A DNA stretch of 64,000 nucleotides. Source: Burkholderiaceae bacterium (GTDB lineage: Bacteria > Pseudomonadota > Gammaproteobacteria > Burkholderiales > Burkholderiaceae_B). The notes under the pieces are model-generated. The model was not told the DNA's origin and made no database searches. It was given only the letters and a program-made list of their open reading frames with translations. Where the stretch lies: the NCBI GenBank assembly GCA_030158305.1, contig JAOATE010000079.1, positions 1-64,000 of the forward strand, read 5' to 3'. The translations under genes were made by a program, and so were the position numbers. Positions 25,512-37,146 of the stretch are shown in pieces (the stretch's first letter is position 1; every line of letters begins with the position of its first letter).

Positions 25512-28500
25512 CGCTTTGCACACCACAAACGGAAACGATCCAGATATAAATACACCACAGGCGTAGTGTAGAGCGTCAAGAGCTGACTGACTAACAATCC
25601 ACCAAGAATCGTAATGCCCAGCGGCTGACGCAGCTCAACGCCCGCCCCCGTCGCAAACACCAATGGCATCGCGCCGAAGATGGCGGCGCAAGTCGTCATC
25701 AAAATAGGCCTGAAGCGCGTCAAACACGCCTGATGAATGGCATCACGCGGCGAGATCCCCAGCCGGCGTTGCGCATCCAGCGCAAAATCCACCATCATGA
25801 TGGCGTTTTTCTTGACGATACCAATCAGCAAAAACACGCCAATCAACGCGATCAAACTGAACTCCGTCTTGAGCAATAATAAGGCCAGCAAGGCGCCCAC
25901 ACCTGCCGAAGGCAGGGTCGACAAAATGGTGAGCGGATGAATCGTACTTTCGTACAACATCCCCAACACAAGATACATCGTAATCAATGCAGCCAAAATC
26001 AACCAAGGCTGATTAGACAGCGCACTTTGTAACGCTGCGGCGGTTCCTTGAAAACCTGCTTGAATGCGATCACTGGGCAAGTTGATCATTGCAACGGCCT
26101 GTTCAATGGCCGCATTCGCTTGCCCGAGGGACACACCGGGTGCCAAATCAAAGGAAATCGTATCGGCCGCTAGTAAGCCCTGATGGCGCACACTCAAAGG
26201 AGCATTCGTGGTTTCAAATTTCGCAAACGCAGAAAGCGGGACACGCTGACCCGCCTTACTGAGCACATAGACATCGCTCAAAGACTCCATGCCTTGCGCA
26301 TGACGCGGTGCGACCCCCATCACGACGCGATACTGGTTTCTAGCCCCGTACATCACAGAGATTTGCCGCTGGCTAAAAGAATTATTTAACACAGCAGAAA
26401 TACTATCCATTGACACGCCAAGCCGTTGCGCGGCATCGCGATCAATCGCAATCGATACTTGCCTGCCTCGATCCTCAACATCAGTATCCACGTCGACCAA
26501 CTCGGGGAGTGCGGCGATTGCTTGCTGAACTTTTGGCAGCCATTCTTTTAAGTCCGCCAACTCATTCGCCATCAACGTGTATTGGAATTGAGAACTTGAT
26601 TGTCTACCGCCAATCCTGATGTCCTGTTGCGGGATCAAAAACAACCTCGCGCCAGGAATGCTAGCCAGTTGCGGACGTAAGCGCGTGATGACCTGTCGGA
26701 CCGGCACCTTACGCTCACTCAATGGTTTGAGCTGTACCGCCAGAAAACTTGAGTTGCTTCCCCCCCGCCCACTCGCATAGGCGGTCACCGTATTAATCGC
26801 AGGATCCTTCATCAGCACTTGTCGAAACTGATCAAGCTTAGGCTTCATCGACTCAAACGAAGTACCGTCATCTGTCGAAAAAAATCCGATCATCATTCCG
26901 GTATCTTGTTGTGGGAAAAACCCCTTTGGCACCACACCATAAAGATAAAAATTGAAACCTACTGTCGCCACTAACAGCAACATCATGAAGCGACTGTGCG
27001 CAAGTGCCCAATTGAGTGAGCGAGAATACGCATTGACCGTCGCATCCATGCTCCGAACGATGATGCGCTCAAACAAGCCCGGACGGACTTTTTCTTGTGA
27101 GGCAGGCGGATGTCGTTTGAGCAAACGCGCCGCCATCATGGGGGTCAGCGTGAGCGACACAAACATTGAAATCAGAATCGCCGCAGACAAGGTGACGGCA
27201 AACTCCCGAAACAATCGCCCCGGCAAACCACCCATCAATAAAATTGGGATAAACACGGCGATGAGGGAAATGCTCATAGACAGCACCGTAAAACCGACCT
27301 CGCGGGTGCCTCGCAAGGTTGCGCGCTTAACCGATTCACCCCGCTCAAGATGTCGCATGATGTTTTCCATCACCACGATCGCATCATCCACCACAAAACC
27401 CGTCGCAACAATCAATGCCATGAGCGACATCGTATTGAGCGAATAACCGAGCAAGTGCATCACACCGAAGGTCCCGATCAAGGAAACGGGCACAGCAACC
27501 GTTGGAATCAGTGCGGCGCGCCAATTGCGCAAAAATAGCAACACCACCAGCATCACTAAACCAATCGCAATGATCAGGGTGTGCTCCGCCTCTTTGACAG
27601 AGGCACGAATACTGGGCGTGCGATCCTGCGCCACGCTTAAATTGACGTCAGCAGGCAGCATGGCCCTCAACGTGGGCAAATCTGCGCGTATCTCATCGAC
27701 TGTTCGAATAATGTTGGCTTTAGCTTCACTTCGGACCAATACCAAAATTGCTTGTTCGTTATTAAAGTAACCAATATTGTTGGTGTCTTCGACAGAGTCT
27801 TCGACTTTTGCCACATCCGACAAACGAACAGGTGCGTCGTTACGCCATGCCACAATCAAAGGTCGATATTCCTCGGCTTTCCAGAGCTGATCATTCGCGG
27901 TAATCAGCCAACGATTGACATCATTTTCCAGCAATCCTTTCGGTTTAGTGGAATTGGCGGTCGCAATCGCCGCACGTACCGCATCGAGCGAAACGCCATA
28001 TTGCGTCAAGGCATCTGGATTGAGCTCAATCCGCACCGCAGGCAAGGAACTGCCACCAATCTGAACTTCGCCCACACCCTGCACTTGAGAAAGCTTTTGC
28101 TGAACTGTCGTAGAAGCAATGTCATAGAGCTGGCCCTGTGACAATGTCGCCGACGTGAGCGCGAGCGTCATGATGGGTGCCGCAGAGGGGTTCGCCTTGC
28201 GATAGGAAGGATTGCCTTGCAGACCGCTGGGCATCATTGCCCGCGCAGCATTGATCGCGCCCTGCACATCCGTCGCGGCACTATTAATATCGCGACTCAA
28301 ATCAAACTGCAAAGTAATGCGTGTCTGACCGGTTGTACTGCGCGAGGTCATCTCCGTCACACCGGCAATCGTCCCCAGCGAACGTTCAAGAGGCGTCGCC
28401 ACTGTTGCCGCCATCACCTCCGGACTCGCCCCCGGCATACTGGCTCGCACTGAAATAACCGGCAATTCAATTTGCGGCAGCGGCGCGATGGGCAACAAGC

Positions 28501-28588
28501 CGTGCGCCAACCAGCCAGCCAACACCACTCCCAGCCAGATCAGCGTCGTCGCGACCGGACGGACGATGAAAGGGCCGGAAATATTCAT
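25508..28588 (-). CDS. RND multidrug efflux permease, MdtC-like
   Basis: Inner-membrane proton-driven pump subunit of 1026 residues with the usual two-fold repeat: a transmembrane helix, a large periplasmic loop and six helices in each half. [14 protein letters not shown] in helix 4 carries the paired aspartates of the proton relay. [16 protein letters not shown] is the matching motif in the second half. It is the second of two RND genes in tandem, the arrangement of E. coli mdtB-mdtC, whose products form one heterotrimeric pump. Its start overlaps the stop of the first permease by four bases. Substrates are unknown. Confidence 0.93.
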   Translation of the reverse strand: MNISGPFIVRPVATTLIWLGVVLAGWLAHGLLPIAPLPQIELPVISVRASMPGASPEVMAATVATPLERSLGTIAGVTEMTSRSTTGQTRITLQFDLSRDINSAATDVQGAINAARAMMPSGLQGNPSYRKANPSAAPIMTLALTSATLSQGQLYDIASTTVQQKLSQVQGVGEVQIGGSSLPAVRIELNPDALTQYGVSLDAVRAAIATANSTKPKGLLENDVNRWLITANDQLWKAEEYRPLIVAWRNDAPVRLSDVAKVEDSVEDTNNIGYFNNEQAILVLVRSEAKANIIRTVDEIRADLPTLRAMLPADVNLSVAQDRTPSIRASVKEAEHTLIIAIGLVMLVVLLFLRNWRAALIPTVAVPVSLIGTFGVMHLLGYSLNTMSLMALIVATGFVVDDAIVVMENIMRHLERGESVKRATLRGTREVGFTVLSMSISLIAVFIPILLMGGLPGRLFREFAVTLSAAILISMFVSLTLTPMMAARLLKRHPPASQEKVRPGLFERIIVRSMDATVNAYSRSLNWALAHSRFMMLLLVATVGFNFYLYGVVPKGFFPQQDTGMMIGFFSTDDGTSFESMKPKLDQFRQVLMKDPAINTVTAYASGRGGSNSSFLAVQLKPLSERKVPVRQVITRLRPQLASIPGARLFLIPQQDIRIGGRQSSSQFQYTLMANELADLKEWLPKVQQAIAALPELVDVDTDVEDRGRQVSIAIDRDAAQRLGVSMDSISAVLNNSFSQRQISVMYGARNQYRVVMGVAPRHAQGMESLSDVYVLSKAGQRVPLSAFAKFETTNAPLSVRHQGLLAADTISFDLAPGVSLGQANAAIEQAVAMINLPSDRIQAGFQGTAAALQSALSNQPWLILAALITMYLVLGMLYESTIHPLTILSTLPSAGVGALLALLLLKTEFSLIALIGVFLLIGIVKKNAIMMVDFALDAQRRLGISPRDAIHQACLTRFRPILMTTCAAIFGAMPLVFATGAGVELRQPLGITILGGLLVSQLLTLYTTPVVYLYLDRFRLWCAKR

Positions 28589-31500
28589 GGCGTCACACTG
28601 TCGATCGGAGTGCGCTTAGGGTGCGCACGCAAACGATCAAAAAACAAATAAATGACCGGAGTCGTGAACAAGGTCAGCACTTGACTGACCAACAGCCCTC
28701 CCACCATGACCAGACCGAGCGGCTGGCGTAACTCGGCACCTGTACCCGTCGACAACATCAAGGGGATGGCACCAAATAAGGCTGCCAAGGTCGTCATCAA
28801 AATCGGTCTGAAGCGCAACAGAGCCGCCTGCTCGATTGCCTCACGCGCAGACAAACCGAGTTTGCGCTCAGCGTCCAGCGCAAAATCGATCATCATGATC
28901 GCGTTTTTCTTGACAATGCCGATGAGCAAGATGATCCCGATCACGCCGATCATGTCTAAATCCCGCCCTGTCAGTAACAATGCGAGCAAGGCGCCAATCG
29001 CAGCCGACGGCAAGGTCGACAGAATGGTCACCGGGTGGATAAAACTCTCATACAACACGCCCAGCACGATGTACATCGTAATAATGGCGGCCAAAATCAA
29101 TAGCAAGGTGCTCGAAAGAGAAGCTTCAAAGGCACGAGCAGCTCCCTGAAAGCGCGTCTGGATCGCCACTGGCAACGCAATCTCACGCGTCGCGCGTGTC
29201 ACGGCTTCCACTGCGCTGGATAAAGAGGTTCGAGGCGTCAAGTTAAAAGAGATCGTGACAGAAGGGAACTGGTCGAGACGATTAATCACTAAAGGTGTTC
29301 TTCCCTCGGTGACCTTGACAACCGCACTCAAAGGAATGGGCTTGCCCGTATTGCTCTTGACATAGACCGAGTTCAACGCAGAAGGGTCTTGACGAAACTG
29401 CGGAGGCACTTCTATCACCACACGATATTGATTAGATTGCGTGAAAATGGTTGAGATTTGCCTTTGGCCAAAAGCGTCGTACAGCGCGTCGTCGATCGAA
29501 GCGGCAGATACGCCAAGACGCGCAGCCGCATCACGGTCGATATTAATAAACGTGTTCAAGCCATCTTCTTGCAAATCATCCACGACCCCAGAAAGCTCAG
29601 GTTGTAAGCGTAGCTGCTCCACCAGCTTGGGCACCCACTCTGCCAGCAAACTCGCGTCCGCACTCTCAAGCGTCAGCTGATACTGCGTCCGACTCACACG
29701 ATCTTCGACAGTAAGATCCTGAACGGGTTGAAAGTAAAACTGCAAACCCGCCACATCATTCAATTCAGTTTGTAAGCGCTGGATCACTTGTGTCACACCA
29801 TCGCGGCGCTGATTCTGCGCATGCAAAGCAATCTGGATACGGCCCGTATTCACTGTTTCATTCACGCCATCAATGCCGATAAAAGACGCCACACTTGCGA
29901 CACTCTGATCTTTCAAGATGAGCGCTACTGCATCCTGTTGACGCGAAGACATGGCATTGAAGGATAAATTTTGCGGGGCCTGCGTCACCACCTGAATCAG
30001 TCCTGTATCCTGAGCTGGAAAAAATCCTTTCGGAATGGCAAGATAGAGTAAGGCGGTCAAGACAAAAGTCCCTACAGCGACCAACAAGGTGATGGTCTGG
30101 TGACGCAGCACGAACTTCAATCCTCTCGCATACTGACCAATCAAAGATTCAATCCATTGGTGCGTTTTACGCGCTACCCACCCGTACTTTTGCTCATCAC
30201 CCGCGCGTAATAGCCGCGCGCACATCATGGGAGTCAAGGTCAGTGAAATGATGAGCGATAGAAAAATCGCAACCGCCAGCGTGACCGCAAACTCTCTAAA
30301 CAAACGCCCAACCACCTCTGTCATAAACAGCAGGGGAATCAGCACCGCGATCAGCGATAACGTGAGCGAGACAAGCGTAAAACCAATTTGCGAAGCACCC
30401 TTTAATGCGGCCTGCAAGGGCTTTTCGCCACGTTCGAGATAGCGTGCGATATTTTCAATCATCACAATCGCATCATCCACCACAAAACCCGTGGCAATGG
30501 TCAGCGCCATCAGCGTGAGGTTGTTGATACTGAACCCCACCAAATACATGATGCCAAACGTGCCAATCAGAGAGAGCGGCACCACAACACTTGGGATCAA
30601 GGTCGCCGTCAAGGTGCGCAAAAAAACAAACGTCACCAGCACCACCAAGCCAATCGCAATCAGCATTTCAATCTGTACATCCTTGACGGAGGCCCGAATC
30701 GTTTGCGTGCGGTCGGACATCACGGTCACGTCAAGATTGCCTGGTAACGCTGCCCGTAACTGAGGCAAAATCTTTTGTATGCGGTCGACCACCTCGATCA
30801 CATTAGCGCCAGGCTGTCGCTGGACGTTCAGCAAGATCGCAGGCTGTTGATTCGCCCAGGCAGCCAAACGAGAGTCCTCCGCATCCATCACGACGCTGGC
30901 GATGTCAGCCAGTCGCAAAGGCGCCTCATTGCGATAGGCCACAATCAGACCCCGATAGTCCGATGGATTTCTGAGCTGATCATTTGCATCAATCGTCGTC
31001 GAGCGCACAGGACCATCAAGTGTGCCCTTGGGTTGATTGACGTTGGCCGATACGACTGCTGTTCGCAAGTCCGCGAGCGTCAAACCATAGGCTGCCAGCG
31101 CTTGCGGATTAGCCTGAATGCGCATTGCAGGCCTCTGTCCACCCGCAATGGTGACCAAACCAACGCCCGTGACTTGTGATATTTTTTGTGCCATCCGGGT
31201 ATCGACTAAATCACGCACCTGGGGCAACGGCACAGTCGGTGAAGTAATGGCAAGGGTCATGACTGCAGAGTCGGCGGGATTGACCTTGTTGTATATCGGT
31301 GGCGCAGGCAAATCTCTGGGCAACAAGTTAGAGGCGGCATTAATGGCTGCCTGCACTTGCTGTTCGGCAACATCGAGAGGCAAACTCAAGGCGAACTGCA
31401 AAGTAATCGATGAGGCACCCGAGGTGCTACTCGATGTCATCTGTCGTAGACCTGGCATTTGACCAAATTGACGCTCTAGCGGCGATGTCACCAATGCCGC

Positions 31501-31677
31501 CATGACTTCAGGGCTCGCCCCAGGATAAAACGTCGTGGTCTGAATCGTTGGGTAATCCACCTCTGGCAACGACGAAACAGGTAGCCACCGATACGCGATC
31601 AAGCCGCACAGCAGCATGGCGATCATCGCGAGGGTTGTCGCAACAGGTCGCAGAATAAAGGGGCGCGAGATATCCAT
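28585..31677 (-). CDS. RND multidrug efflux permease, MdtB-like
   Basis: First of two tandem RND pump subunits, 1030 residues. The N-terminus [21 protein letters not shown] matches MdtB-type proteins. The proton-relay motif [14 protein letters not shown] and the C-half motif [16 protein letters not shown] are both complete, so both RND subunits look capable of proton transfer. It starts 12 bases after the membrane-fusion gene and overlaps the next RND gene (ATGA). Expected to work with the adjacent membrane-fusion protein and outer-membrane factor as a MdtABC-type tripartite exporter. Confidence 0.93.
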   Translation of the reverse strand: MDISRPFILRPVATTLAMIAMLLCGLIAYRWLPVSSLPEVDYPTIQTTTFYPGASPEVMAALVTSPLERQFGQMPGLRQMTSSSTSGASSITLQFALSLPLDVAEQQVQAAINAASNLLPRDLPAPPIYNKVNPADSAVMTLAITSPTVPLPQVRDLVDTRMAQKISQVTGVGLVTIAGGQRPAMRIQANPQALAAYGLTLADLRTAVVSANVNQPKGTLDGPVRSTTIDANDQLRNPSDYRGLIVAYRNEAPLRLADIASVVMDAEDSRLAAWANQQPAILLNVQRQPGANVIEVVDRIQKILPQLRAALPGNLDVTVMSDRTQTIRASVKDVQIEMLIAIGLVVLVTFVFLRTLTATLIPSVVVPLSLIGTFGIMYLVGFSINNLTLMALTIATGFVVDDAIVMIENIARYLERGEKPLQAALKGASQIGFTLVSLTLSLIAVLIPLLFMTEVVGRLFREFAVTLAVAIFLSLIISLTLTPMMCARLLRAGDEQKYGWVARKTHQWIESLIGQYARGLKFVLRHQTITLLVAVGTFVLTALLYLAIPKGFFPAQDTGLIQVVTQAPQNLSFNAMSSRQQDAVALILKDQSVASVASFIGIDGVNETVNTGRIQIALHAQNQRRDGVTQVIQRLQTELNDVAGLQFYFQPVQDLTVEDRVSRTQYQLTLESADASLLAEWVPKLVEQLRLQPELSGVVDDLQEDGLNTFINIDRDAAARLGVSAASIDDALYDAFGQRQISTIFTQSNQYRVVIEVPPQFRQDPSALNSVYVKSNTGKPIPLSAVVKVTEGRTPLVINRLDQFPSVTISFNLTPRTSLSSAVEAVTRATREIALPVAIQTRFQGAARAFEASLSSTLLLILAAIITMYIVLGVLYESFIHPVTILSTLPSAAIGALLALLLTGRDLDMIGVIGIILLIGIVKKNAIMMIDFALDAERKLGLSAREAIEQAALLRFRPILMTTLAALFGAIPLMLSTGTGAELRQPLGLVMVGGLLVSQVLTLFTTPVIYLFFDRLRAHPKRTPIDSVTP

Positions 31678-31689
31678 TGACGCGACGAC

Positions 31690-32916
31690 CTAAGGTCTTG
31701 CTGCGCCTGGCGCACCGGGGGGACGAGCGCCATTGCGTGGGGCACCACCTGCAGGGGCTGCCCCAGGCTCGATGACACGCACCTTAGCACCATCGCGCAA
31801 GCGATCTGTGCCCTCTAACACCACGCGATCTCCTGCCTGAATACCATCGAGGATCACCAAGGATTCTGCCGTGCGGTCGCCCACTTTAACGACACGGACC
31901 GTTGCCGTCCCTTCTGGCGATACAACGTACACAAATGCTCCACGATTGCCTTGCTGAATGGCGCCTGCAGGAATCGTCAACACGTCTTTTAGGGTACGAA
32001 CCTTCATCCGGATGTTGACAAATTGATTAGGAAACAAGGCATCGTCTTCATTTTTAAACTCGGCCTTTAACTTCACCGTACCTGTTGTGATGTCAATCTG
32101 ATTGTCGATGGAAATCAACGCGCCGCGCGCCAGTCGCTTGATATCCGCGCGATCATACGCATCCACTTCGAGCTTTTCTCTAGCCAACATGGGTTGACGT
32201 ACCGCTGGCAGATCATTTTCCGGAAGAGTAAAAACCACAGAGATCGGCTGCGTCTCTGTAATCACCACGAGGCCCAAGGGATCATTCGCATTAATCAAAT
32301 TGCCCGCATCCACACGCCTCAGACCCAGCTTTCCAGAAATGGGGGCCGTAATTCGCGTATAGCTAAGTTGCAAGCGTGCATTGTCGACTGACGCCTGATC
32401 ACTCTTGATTTGACCTTCAAACTTTCTGACTAGCGCGGCTTGCGTGTCAAGCAACTGTGGAGCGATAGAGTCCTGCTTCCGCAGTGTTTGATAGCGCTGT
32501 AAGTCACGCTTTGCATTTTCATACTGCGCTTCGTTTTGCTGTTGCGTCCCAATCGCCTGATTGAGCGCAACCTCATAAGGGCGAGGATCAATCAGCGCCA
32601 GCAAGGTGCCTTCTTGAACGCGCTCGCCTTCTTTAAACTTGACCTCTAACAGCTCACCCTGCACGCGACTGCGAACCGTCACTGTGTTCAGCGCAGTCAC
32701 GGTACCCAGCCCGCGTAAATAAATATCCAGATCTTGCAGGCGAGCCGCTTCGACTTTTACAGGTGTACTTGGCGTCATACCTGCAGGAGGCCCCTTTGGC
32801 GCGACCTTTTGGGTGCTGCCAAACAACCACCAGCCGAGACCAGCCAGTGCCAAGACAATAACAAACCACATCAAGGGCGAGCGAAACGCCGACCTTGCCA
32901 ACTTGCTTTCAGACAT
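31690..32916 (-). CDS. RND efflux membrane fusion protein, MdtA-like
   Basis: Periplasmic adaptor of the RND system, 408 residues, with a single N-terminal hydrophobic anchor (PLMWFVIVLALAGLGWWLF) rather than a lipobox. The lipoyl-like halves flank a coiled-coil hairpin (GTQQQNEAQYENAKRDLQRY), and ISGKLGLRRVDAGNLI and the barrel segment follow as in MdtA. The C-terminal tail is rich in Pro, Gly and Ala. The ATG at 32916 was chosen over an upstream TTG that would overlap zapD. The gene begins 17 bases after the zapD stop, so it may be read from the zapD operon. Confidence 0.92.
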   Translation of the reverse strand: MSESKLARSAFRSPLMWFVIVLALAGLGWWLFGSTQKVAPKGPPAGMTPSTPVKVEAARLQDLDIYLRGLGTVTALNTVTVRSRVQGELLEVKFKEGERVQEGTLLALIDPRPYEVALNQAIGTQQQNEAQYENAKRDLQRYQTLRKQDSIAPQLLDTQAALVRKFEGQIKSDQASVDNARLQLSYTRITAPISGKLGLRRVDAGNLINANDPLGLVVITETQPISVVFTLPENDLPAVRQPMLAREKLEVDAYDRADIKRLARGALISIDNQIDITTGTVKLKAEFKNEDDALFPNQFVNIRMKVRTLKDVLTIPAGAIQQGNRGAFVYVVSPEGTATVRVVKVGDRTAESLVILDGIQAGDRVVLEGTDRLRDGAKVRVIEPGAAPAGGAPRNGARPPGAPGAARP

Positions 32917-32933
32917 ATGTATTCCAGCTGGCC

Positions 32934-33686
32934 CTACAGGGCACAAAGGGTCATTTTGAAGGCGACGTCGTGATTGACTGCCTGTGGTCGTTGCTCGCCA
33001 TCCTGTGAAGAATAGCGAATCCAGACCATATATTTGTTGGCGCTGATTTCAGGAAAGACGTCCGCAGACTCATCTACCCAGACGCGTAAAAGCTGATAGG
33101 TTTTACCTGCCAGCATTTGTTGATACGCGCCCTGCGGAGCGACCGCATCCGTGGCTTGTCCGGTCTCGCGCAAAAGACGCATCACCATGCTGATACCTGC
33201 CTGCAAGGGCATGAGCGATGACATCCATTTTTGTAAGTCTGCGCAGCGCTGTGCTTCAGTGCGATATTGCCAAGCGTGAAAAGATGGCATGTCGACCTGG
33301 GTACCACCTCCGGGGACTGCCAAGCGCCCTCTCAGGCTGCTGAGCCATTCATTTGCGCGAAGTTCTTGGCCGGTTTTACCTGCTGCGTTTAAATTGACGA
33401 TCACACCTTCAATTTCAACGAGCATGGCAGCTAGGGTCTTGGGATCCACACCTGGATGTTCGCGCAAAGACTGAAGGACGCCGCGCTGACGCTCCAAGTC
33501 TTGCAGCACGCTACCCTTCATGTCCGTACGCTCAGTCGCGTCCAATAGATCAAACAATGCGGCAAGGGCCACCTGATGATGTCTCGCATCACCGGGTTTG
33601 GCAAAGAACATCATTCGATCGAGCAAGGACTCCAGGCGCATCAGCGCACGGACTCGCTCATTAAATGGGTATTCAAAAAGAATCAC
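32934..33686 (-). CDS. zapD: cell division protein ZapD
   Basis: Stabilises FtsZ rings by cross-linking FtsZ filaments at midcell. The family start ILFEYPFNERVRALMRLE is at residues 2-19 and the region SLREHPGVDP follows near residue 74. Length is 250 residues, as in the family (YacF, DUF1342). It is preceded by coaE and a prepilin peptidase gene, the usual proteobacterial pilD-coaE-zapD order. The small yacG gene that often follows is not seen; the efflux adaptor gene is there instead. Confidence 0.93.
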   Translation of the reverse strand: MILFEYPFNERVRALMRLESLLDRMMFFAKPGDARHHQVALAALFDLLDATERTDMKGSVLQDLERQRGVLQSLREHPGVDPKTLAAMLVEIEGVIVNLNAAGKTGQELRANEWLSSLRGRLAVPGGGTQVDMPSFHAWQYRTEAQRCADLQKWMSSLMPLQAGISMVMRLLRETGQATDAVAPQGAYQQMLAGKTYQLLRVWVDESADVFPEISANKYMVWIRYSSQDGEQRPQAVNHDVAFKMTLCAL

Positions 33687-33745
33687 TGGTTCTCATCATC
33701 CAAGCCGACTTGGCGTTTACGCTGCATTCAGCGCTTTTCGCCATA

Positions 33746-34345
33746 CTACGCTAGGTTACACCACGCTTTATGCAAGACCAATACTTGTTTTTCAAGATCG
33801 GCGAGAGACGTACTCTCCATATTGGAAACTATATCATCTGCAGCCGCTAATCTCTCAGCCCGTGTTGCCTGAGCCGCCATAATTCGCCTGATCGTTTCGA
33901 CTGGGATCCCGCTCCGTGCCTGCACACGTGCAATCTGCGTTTCGGGCTCGCAATCCACCACGCACAAACGATCAATCCGGTCACGCCAGCGTCCAGACTC
34001 CACCAGCAATGGCACGACAAATACCGCATAAATCCCTGTCGCGCCCTGAGCCTGACGGACCACCTCCTCTCCAATGAGAGGATGCAAAATTCCCTCTAGC
34101 TCGGCACGCCGCTGCGGGTCCGCAAATACCAACTCTCGCATCTGACCACGGTCCAGGGCGCCATGCGTATCAATGACGCCTTGGCCAAAACATTCACGAA
34201 TAGCCTGGATCGCAGCGCCTCCGGGCGCCGTGAGTTGATGGGCGATTAGATCCGTATCGACGACGGTCGCCCCCCAGCTAGCCAACAGGTTGGCGACATG
34301 CGTTTTTCCAGAGCCAATCCCGCCAGTCAGACCGAGCTTGAACAT
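33746..34345 (-). CDS. coaE: dephospho-CoA kinase
   Basis: Last step of coenzyme A synthesis, phosphorylating the ribose 3'-OH of dephospho-CoA. The P-loop GGIGSGKT is at residues 8-15, followed by VVDTDLIAHQLT with the conserved DxD, and by VVPLLVESGRW. The protein has 199 residues. The ATG at 34345 is preceded by a purine-rich AGGGGAAAAGGG stretch and is preferred over an upstream start at 34381. It complements panC near 36 kb in the same pathway. Confidence 0.95.
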   Translation of the reverse strand: MFKLGLTGGIGSGKTHVANLLASWGATVVDTDLIAHQLTAPGGAAIQAIRECFGQGVIDTHGALDRGQMRELVFADPQRRAELEGILHPLIGEEVVRQAQGATGIYAVFVVPLLVESGRWRDRIDRLCVVDCEPETQIARVQARSGIPVETIRRIMAAQATRAERLAAADDIVSNMESTSLADLEKQVLVLHKAWCNLA

Positions 34346-34373
34346 CCCTTTTCCCCTAAATATTCGACCAAAG

Positions 34374-35084
34374 TCAGTCAAAAAACAGCATCAGAATACC
34401 TCCAAGCGCCAAACCGGGTCCAAAAGGCATGGGGTCGCGCAGGCGACGACCACCCAAGCGATGAGCAATCAAGGCGATCAATACGCTTGTGCAAGAGGCG
34501 ATTAACCACACAAAGGGTAAGGCTAGGCAACCCAGCCAGGCACCTATTGCTGCCGAGAGCTTAAAGTCCCCATACCCCATCACTTCCTTGCCCCAAATCC
34601 CTCTTAACAACACACATGGTCCCCATAAAATAATATAGCCCGCTGCTGCCCCCCAAACTGACTGGACTAGGGATAGATCGCCCCGGTCCGCAGCATGCCA
34701 AAGCAACCCCGCCCAAAGCAATGAAAGCGTCAATATATCGGGCAGTAAGTATGTGCGCGCATCAATTCTGGCCAGCAACAACAAGACCGCGCAATAGTAA
34801 AAAGTCACTAAACCCTCCAAATCGACGCCTTTGGTGGCCGCCACTCCAACAGCGCTCGCACATAAAAGCACCACAAACAAAGCATCTTGCCAAGAAAATG
34901 CACGAATCGCAGGGTCAGATCTAGCCAGGCAAACCGTCACACACTCCTGAGCAAAGATTTGCTGAGGAATTCTCCAAGACAACCAGATTAGGGGTACAGC
35001 TGAGGTCAACCCCACCGCGATCCCGACCAACATTGCCATCCCAAGATCGCTCACGTTAATATTTCCTTGATAAGTAACAAGCAT
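34374..35084 (-). CDS. prepilin peptidase (type IV leader peptidase), short form
   Basis: Aspartic membrane protease that cleaves type IV pilin-like leader peptides. The two catalytic aspartates are visible in ARIDARTYLLPDILT and in GYGDFKL (the GxGD motif), with about six or seven hydrophobic segments. The cytoplasmic N-terminal domain with CxxC pairs, used for zinc and N-methylation in PilD, is missing: no CxxC motif occurs. It may therefore cleave but not methylate. The start is uncertain: ATG at 35084, or GTG at 35054 with AAGGA ten bases before it. No pilB or pilC is adjacent. Confidence 0.85.
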   Translation of the reverse strand: MLVTYQGNINVSDLGMAMLVGIAVGLTSAVPLIWLSWRIPQQIFAQECVTVCLARSDPAIRAFSWQDALFVVLLCASAVGVAATKGVDLEGLVTFYYCAVLLLLARIDARTYLLPDILTLSLLWAGLLWHAADRGDLSLVQSVWGAAAGYIILWGPCVLLRGIWGKEVMGYGDFKLSAAIGAWLGCLALPFVWLIASCTSVLIALIAHRLGGRRLRDPMPFGPGLALGGILMLFFD

Positions 35085-35154
35085 GACCGATGCCAAGTGC
35101 GTAAAATGCGATCATTCGTTTTCCGCTCCATTCGTTTTTAATTGGGATGCACTC

Positions 35155-35895
35155 ATGTCAGGACAAACCGCAGGGCAATTTTCACTTCGCGCCAGGATCA
35201 GTCGCGCTCTCGCCATGGGTCTGCCAGTATTGCTGGCAGGTTGCGCCCAAATGCAACAGCAAATGCAGCAGCCTGGCTACTACAGTCCGGCCCCAGCAAG
35301 CTCCACGACTGACGCGATTGAAAACGCAGAAGGCCCTTACGGCACACAAACCATGCGTGCACCTAGTCAGATTCAGATCGGGCTCAATAACAGAGGCGCT
35401 GACGCAGCACCCACACCCGGTACCGCCAAGCCTGCGGCTCAGTCAGCAGCTGGTTCAGCGCAAAATAGTGCGGCAGCAGCGGCCGCAGCAGCCGACTCAC
35501 TTCAGGCTTCGTTATTTCCCGAACCCTTGACCTTTGCCGGCACGCTGCCGTGCTTTCATCCTGAAATGAAATGCTCAGCACAGCGCATCACTATCACTCT
35601 TGCGCCAAACGGACGCTGGCGCGCACGCGCCTCATATTTAGAGCAGGCCGCCACAAGTGGTAAACCGCTGGCAGACCAAGGTTGCTGGCGCGTGATCCCT
35701 CAAGCAGTTCCGCGTATTATTTTGTTGAATCCGTCGGGTAACGTGCGCGCGGAGTTAGCGCTGAGCTCAACGAATGTGCTGCGTCTGGTCTCGATCAACG
35801 GTGACTCTGTCAACCTCACATATACCTTGACCCGTCAGCCAGATCTAGATCCCATCAGCGAGCTCGACAAGACCACTGCGCCTACTTGTCCGTAA
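35155..35895 (+). CDS. lipoprotein with NlpE-like domain
   Basis: Predicted lipoprotein of 246 residues. The lipobox LLAGC puts the lipidated Cys at residue 30. A linker rich in Gln, Pro and Ala covers about residues 31-118, including an eight-alanine run. The C-terminal part (FAGTLPCFHPEMKC, then ITITLAPNGRWRARASYLE and QGCWRVI) resembles the small beta-barrel of NlpE, which senses envelope and copper stress, but the CxxC of NlpE is here C133-x6-C140. The match is by eye and the role is not known. The ATG at 35155 was chosen over an in-frame upstream start at 35083. Confidence 0.7.
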   Translation: MSGQTAGQFSLRARISRALAMGLPVLLAGCAQMQQQMQQPGYYSPAPASSTTDAIENAEGPYGTQTMRAPSQIQIGLNNRGADAAPTPGTAKPAAQSAAGSAQNSAAAAAAAADSLQASLFPEPLTFAGTLPCFHPEMKCSAQRITITLAPNGRWRARASYLEQAATSGKPLADQGCWRVIPQAVPRIILLNPSGNVRAELALSSTNVLRLVSINGDSVNLTYTLTRQPDLDPISELDKTTAPTCP

Positions 35896-35912
35896 GCGTT
35901 TGCACCACTCCA

Positions 35913-36143
35913 CTAAGTCTCAGGATTGGTGCAAACCTCACGCGCCAGTTGAACAGCATTCCGGACGCCCATTTTGTAAAAAATGCGTGCGCGGTGTGCT
36001 TCAACTGTGCGCATAGAAATGCCCAGCTCGATTGCGATATATTTGTTTGATTTGCCTTCTGCGACTGGGTGAATCACATCACGTTCACGGGCAGTCAATG
36101 CACGCCAGCCAGCGCCTCGTGCTTCGTCAAAGTCTTTCATCAT
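35913..36143 (-). CDS. small LuxR/NarL-type DNA-binding protein
   Basis: A 76-residue protein that is almost only a LuxR-type helix-turn-helix domain: LTARERDVIHPVAEGKSNKYIA, then ELGISMRTVEAHRARIFYKMGVRNAVQLARE. No receiver or ligand-binding domain precedes it. It could be a stand-alone regulator or a GerE-like protein. The start may be the ATG at 36143 or the next codon at 36140, which lies better relative to GGAGG. That ribosome binding site is part of an inverted repeat. Targets are unknown. Confidence 0.82.
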   Translation of the reverse strand: MMKDFDEARGAGWRALTARERDVIHPVAEGKSNKYIAIELGISMRTVEAHRARIFYKMGVRNAVQLAREVCTNPET

Positions 36144-36145
36144 GC

Positions 36146-36163
36146 CTCCGTATCATCACGGAG
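36146..36163 (-). promoter_or_regulatory. hairpin covering the ribosome binding site of the small LuxR-type gene
   Basis: CTCCGT and ACGGAG form perfect 6-base arms with a 6-base loop. On the minus-strand transcript the second arm includes most of the GGAGG that lies just before the ATG codons, so folding would hide the ribosome binding site. Confidence 0.4.
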
Positions 36164-36196
36164 AGAAGTCTGGCAGACCGAGGACTCACAGGAAAG

Positions 36197-36212
36197 CTGT
36201 CAAATCTGACAG
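36197..36212. promoter_or_regulatory. perfect inverted repeat CTGTCA-N4-TGACAG
   Basis: Six-base perfect arms with a 4-base centre, about 55 bases before the small LuxR-type gene. It also contains a TTGACA on the minus strand that could be a -35 element, so a bound protein would affect that promoter. It may be an operator, possibly for the LuxR-type protein itself. Confidence 0.4.
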
Positions 36213-36273
36213 GCGGATTAACCCTAGGTACGTATTGACAGCGCAGCAGATACCAACACCGAAGTGCCCGGAA

Positions 36274-37143
<870 letters not shown>

Positions 37144-37146
37144 TCA

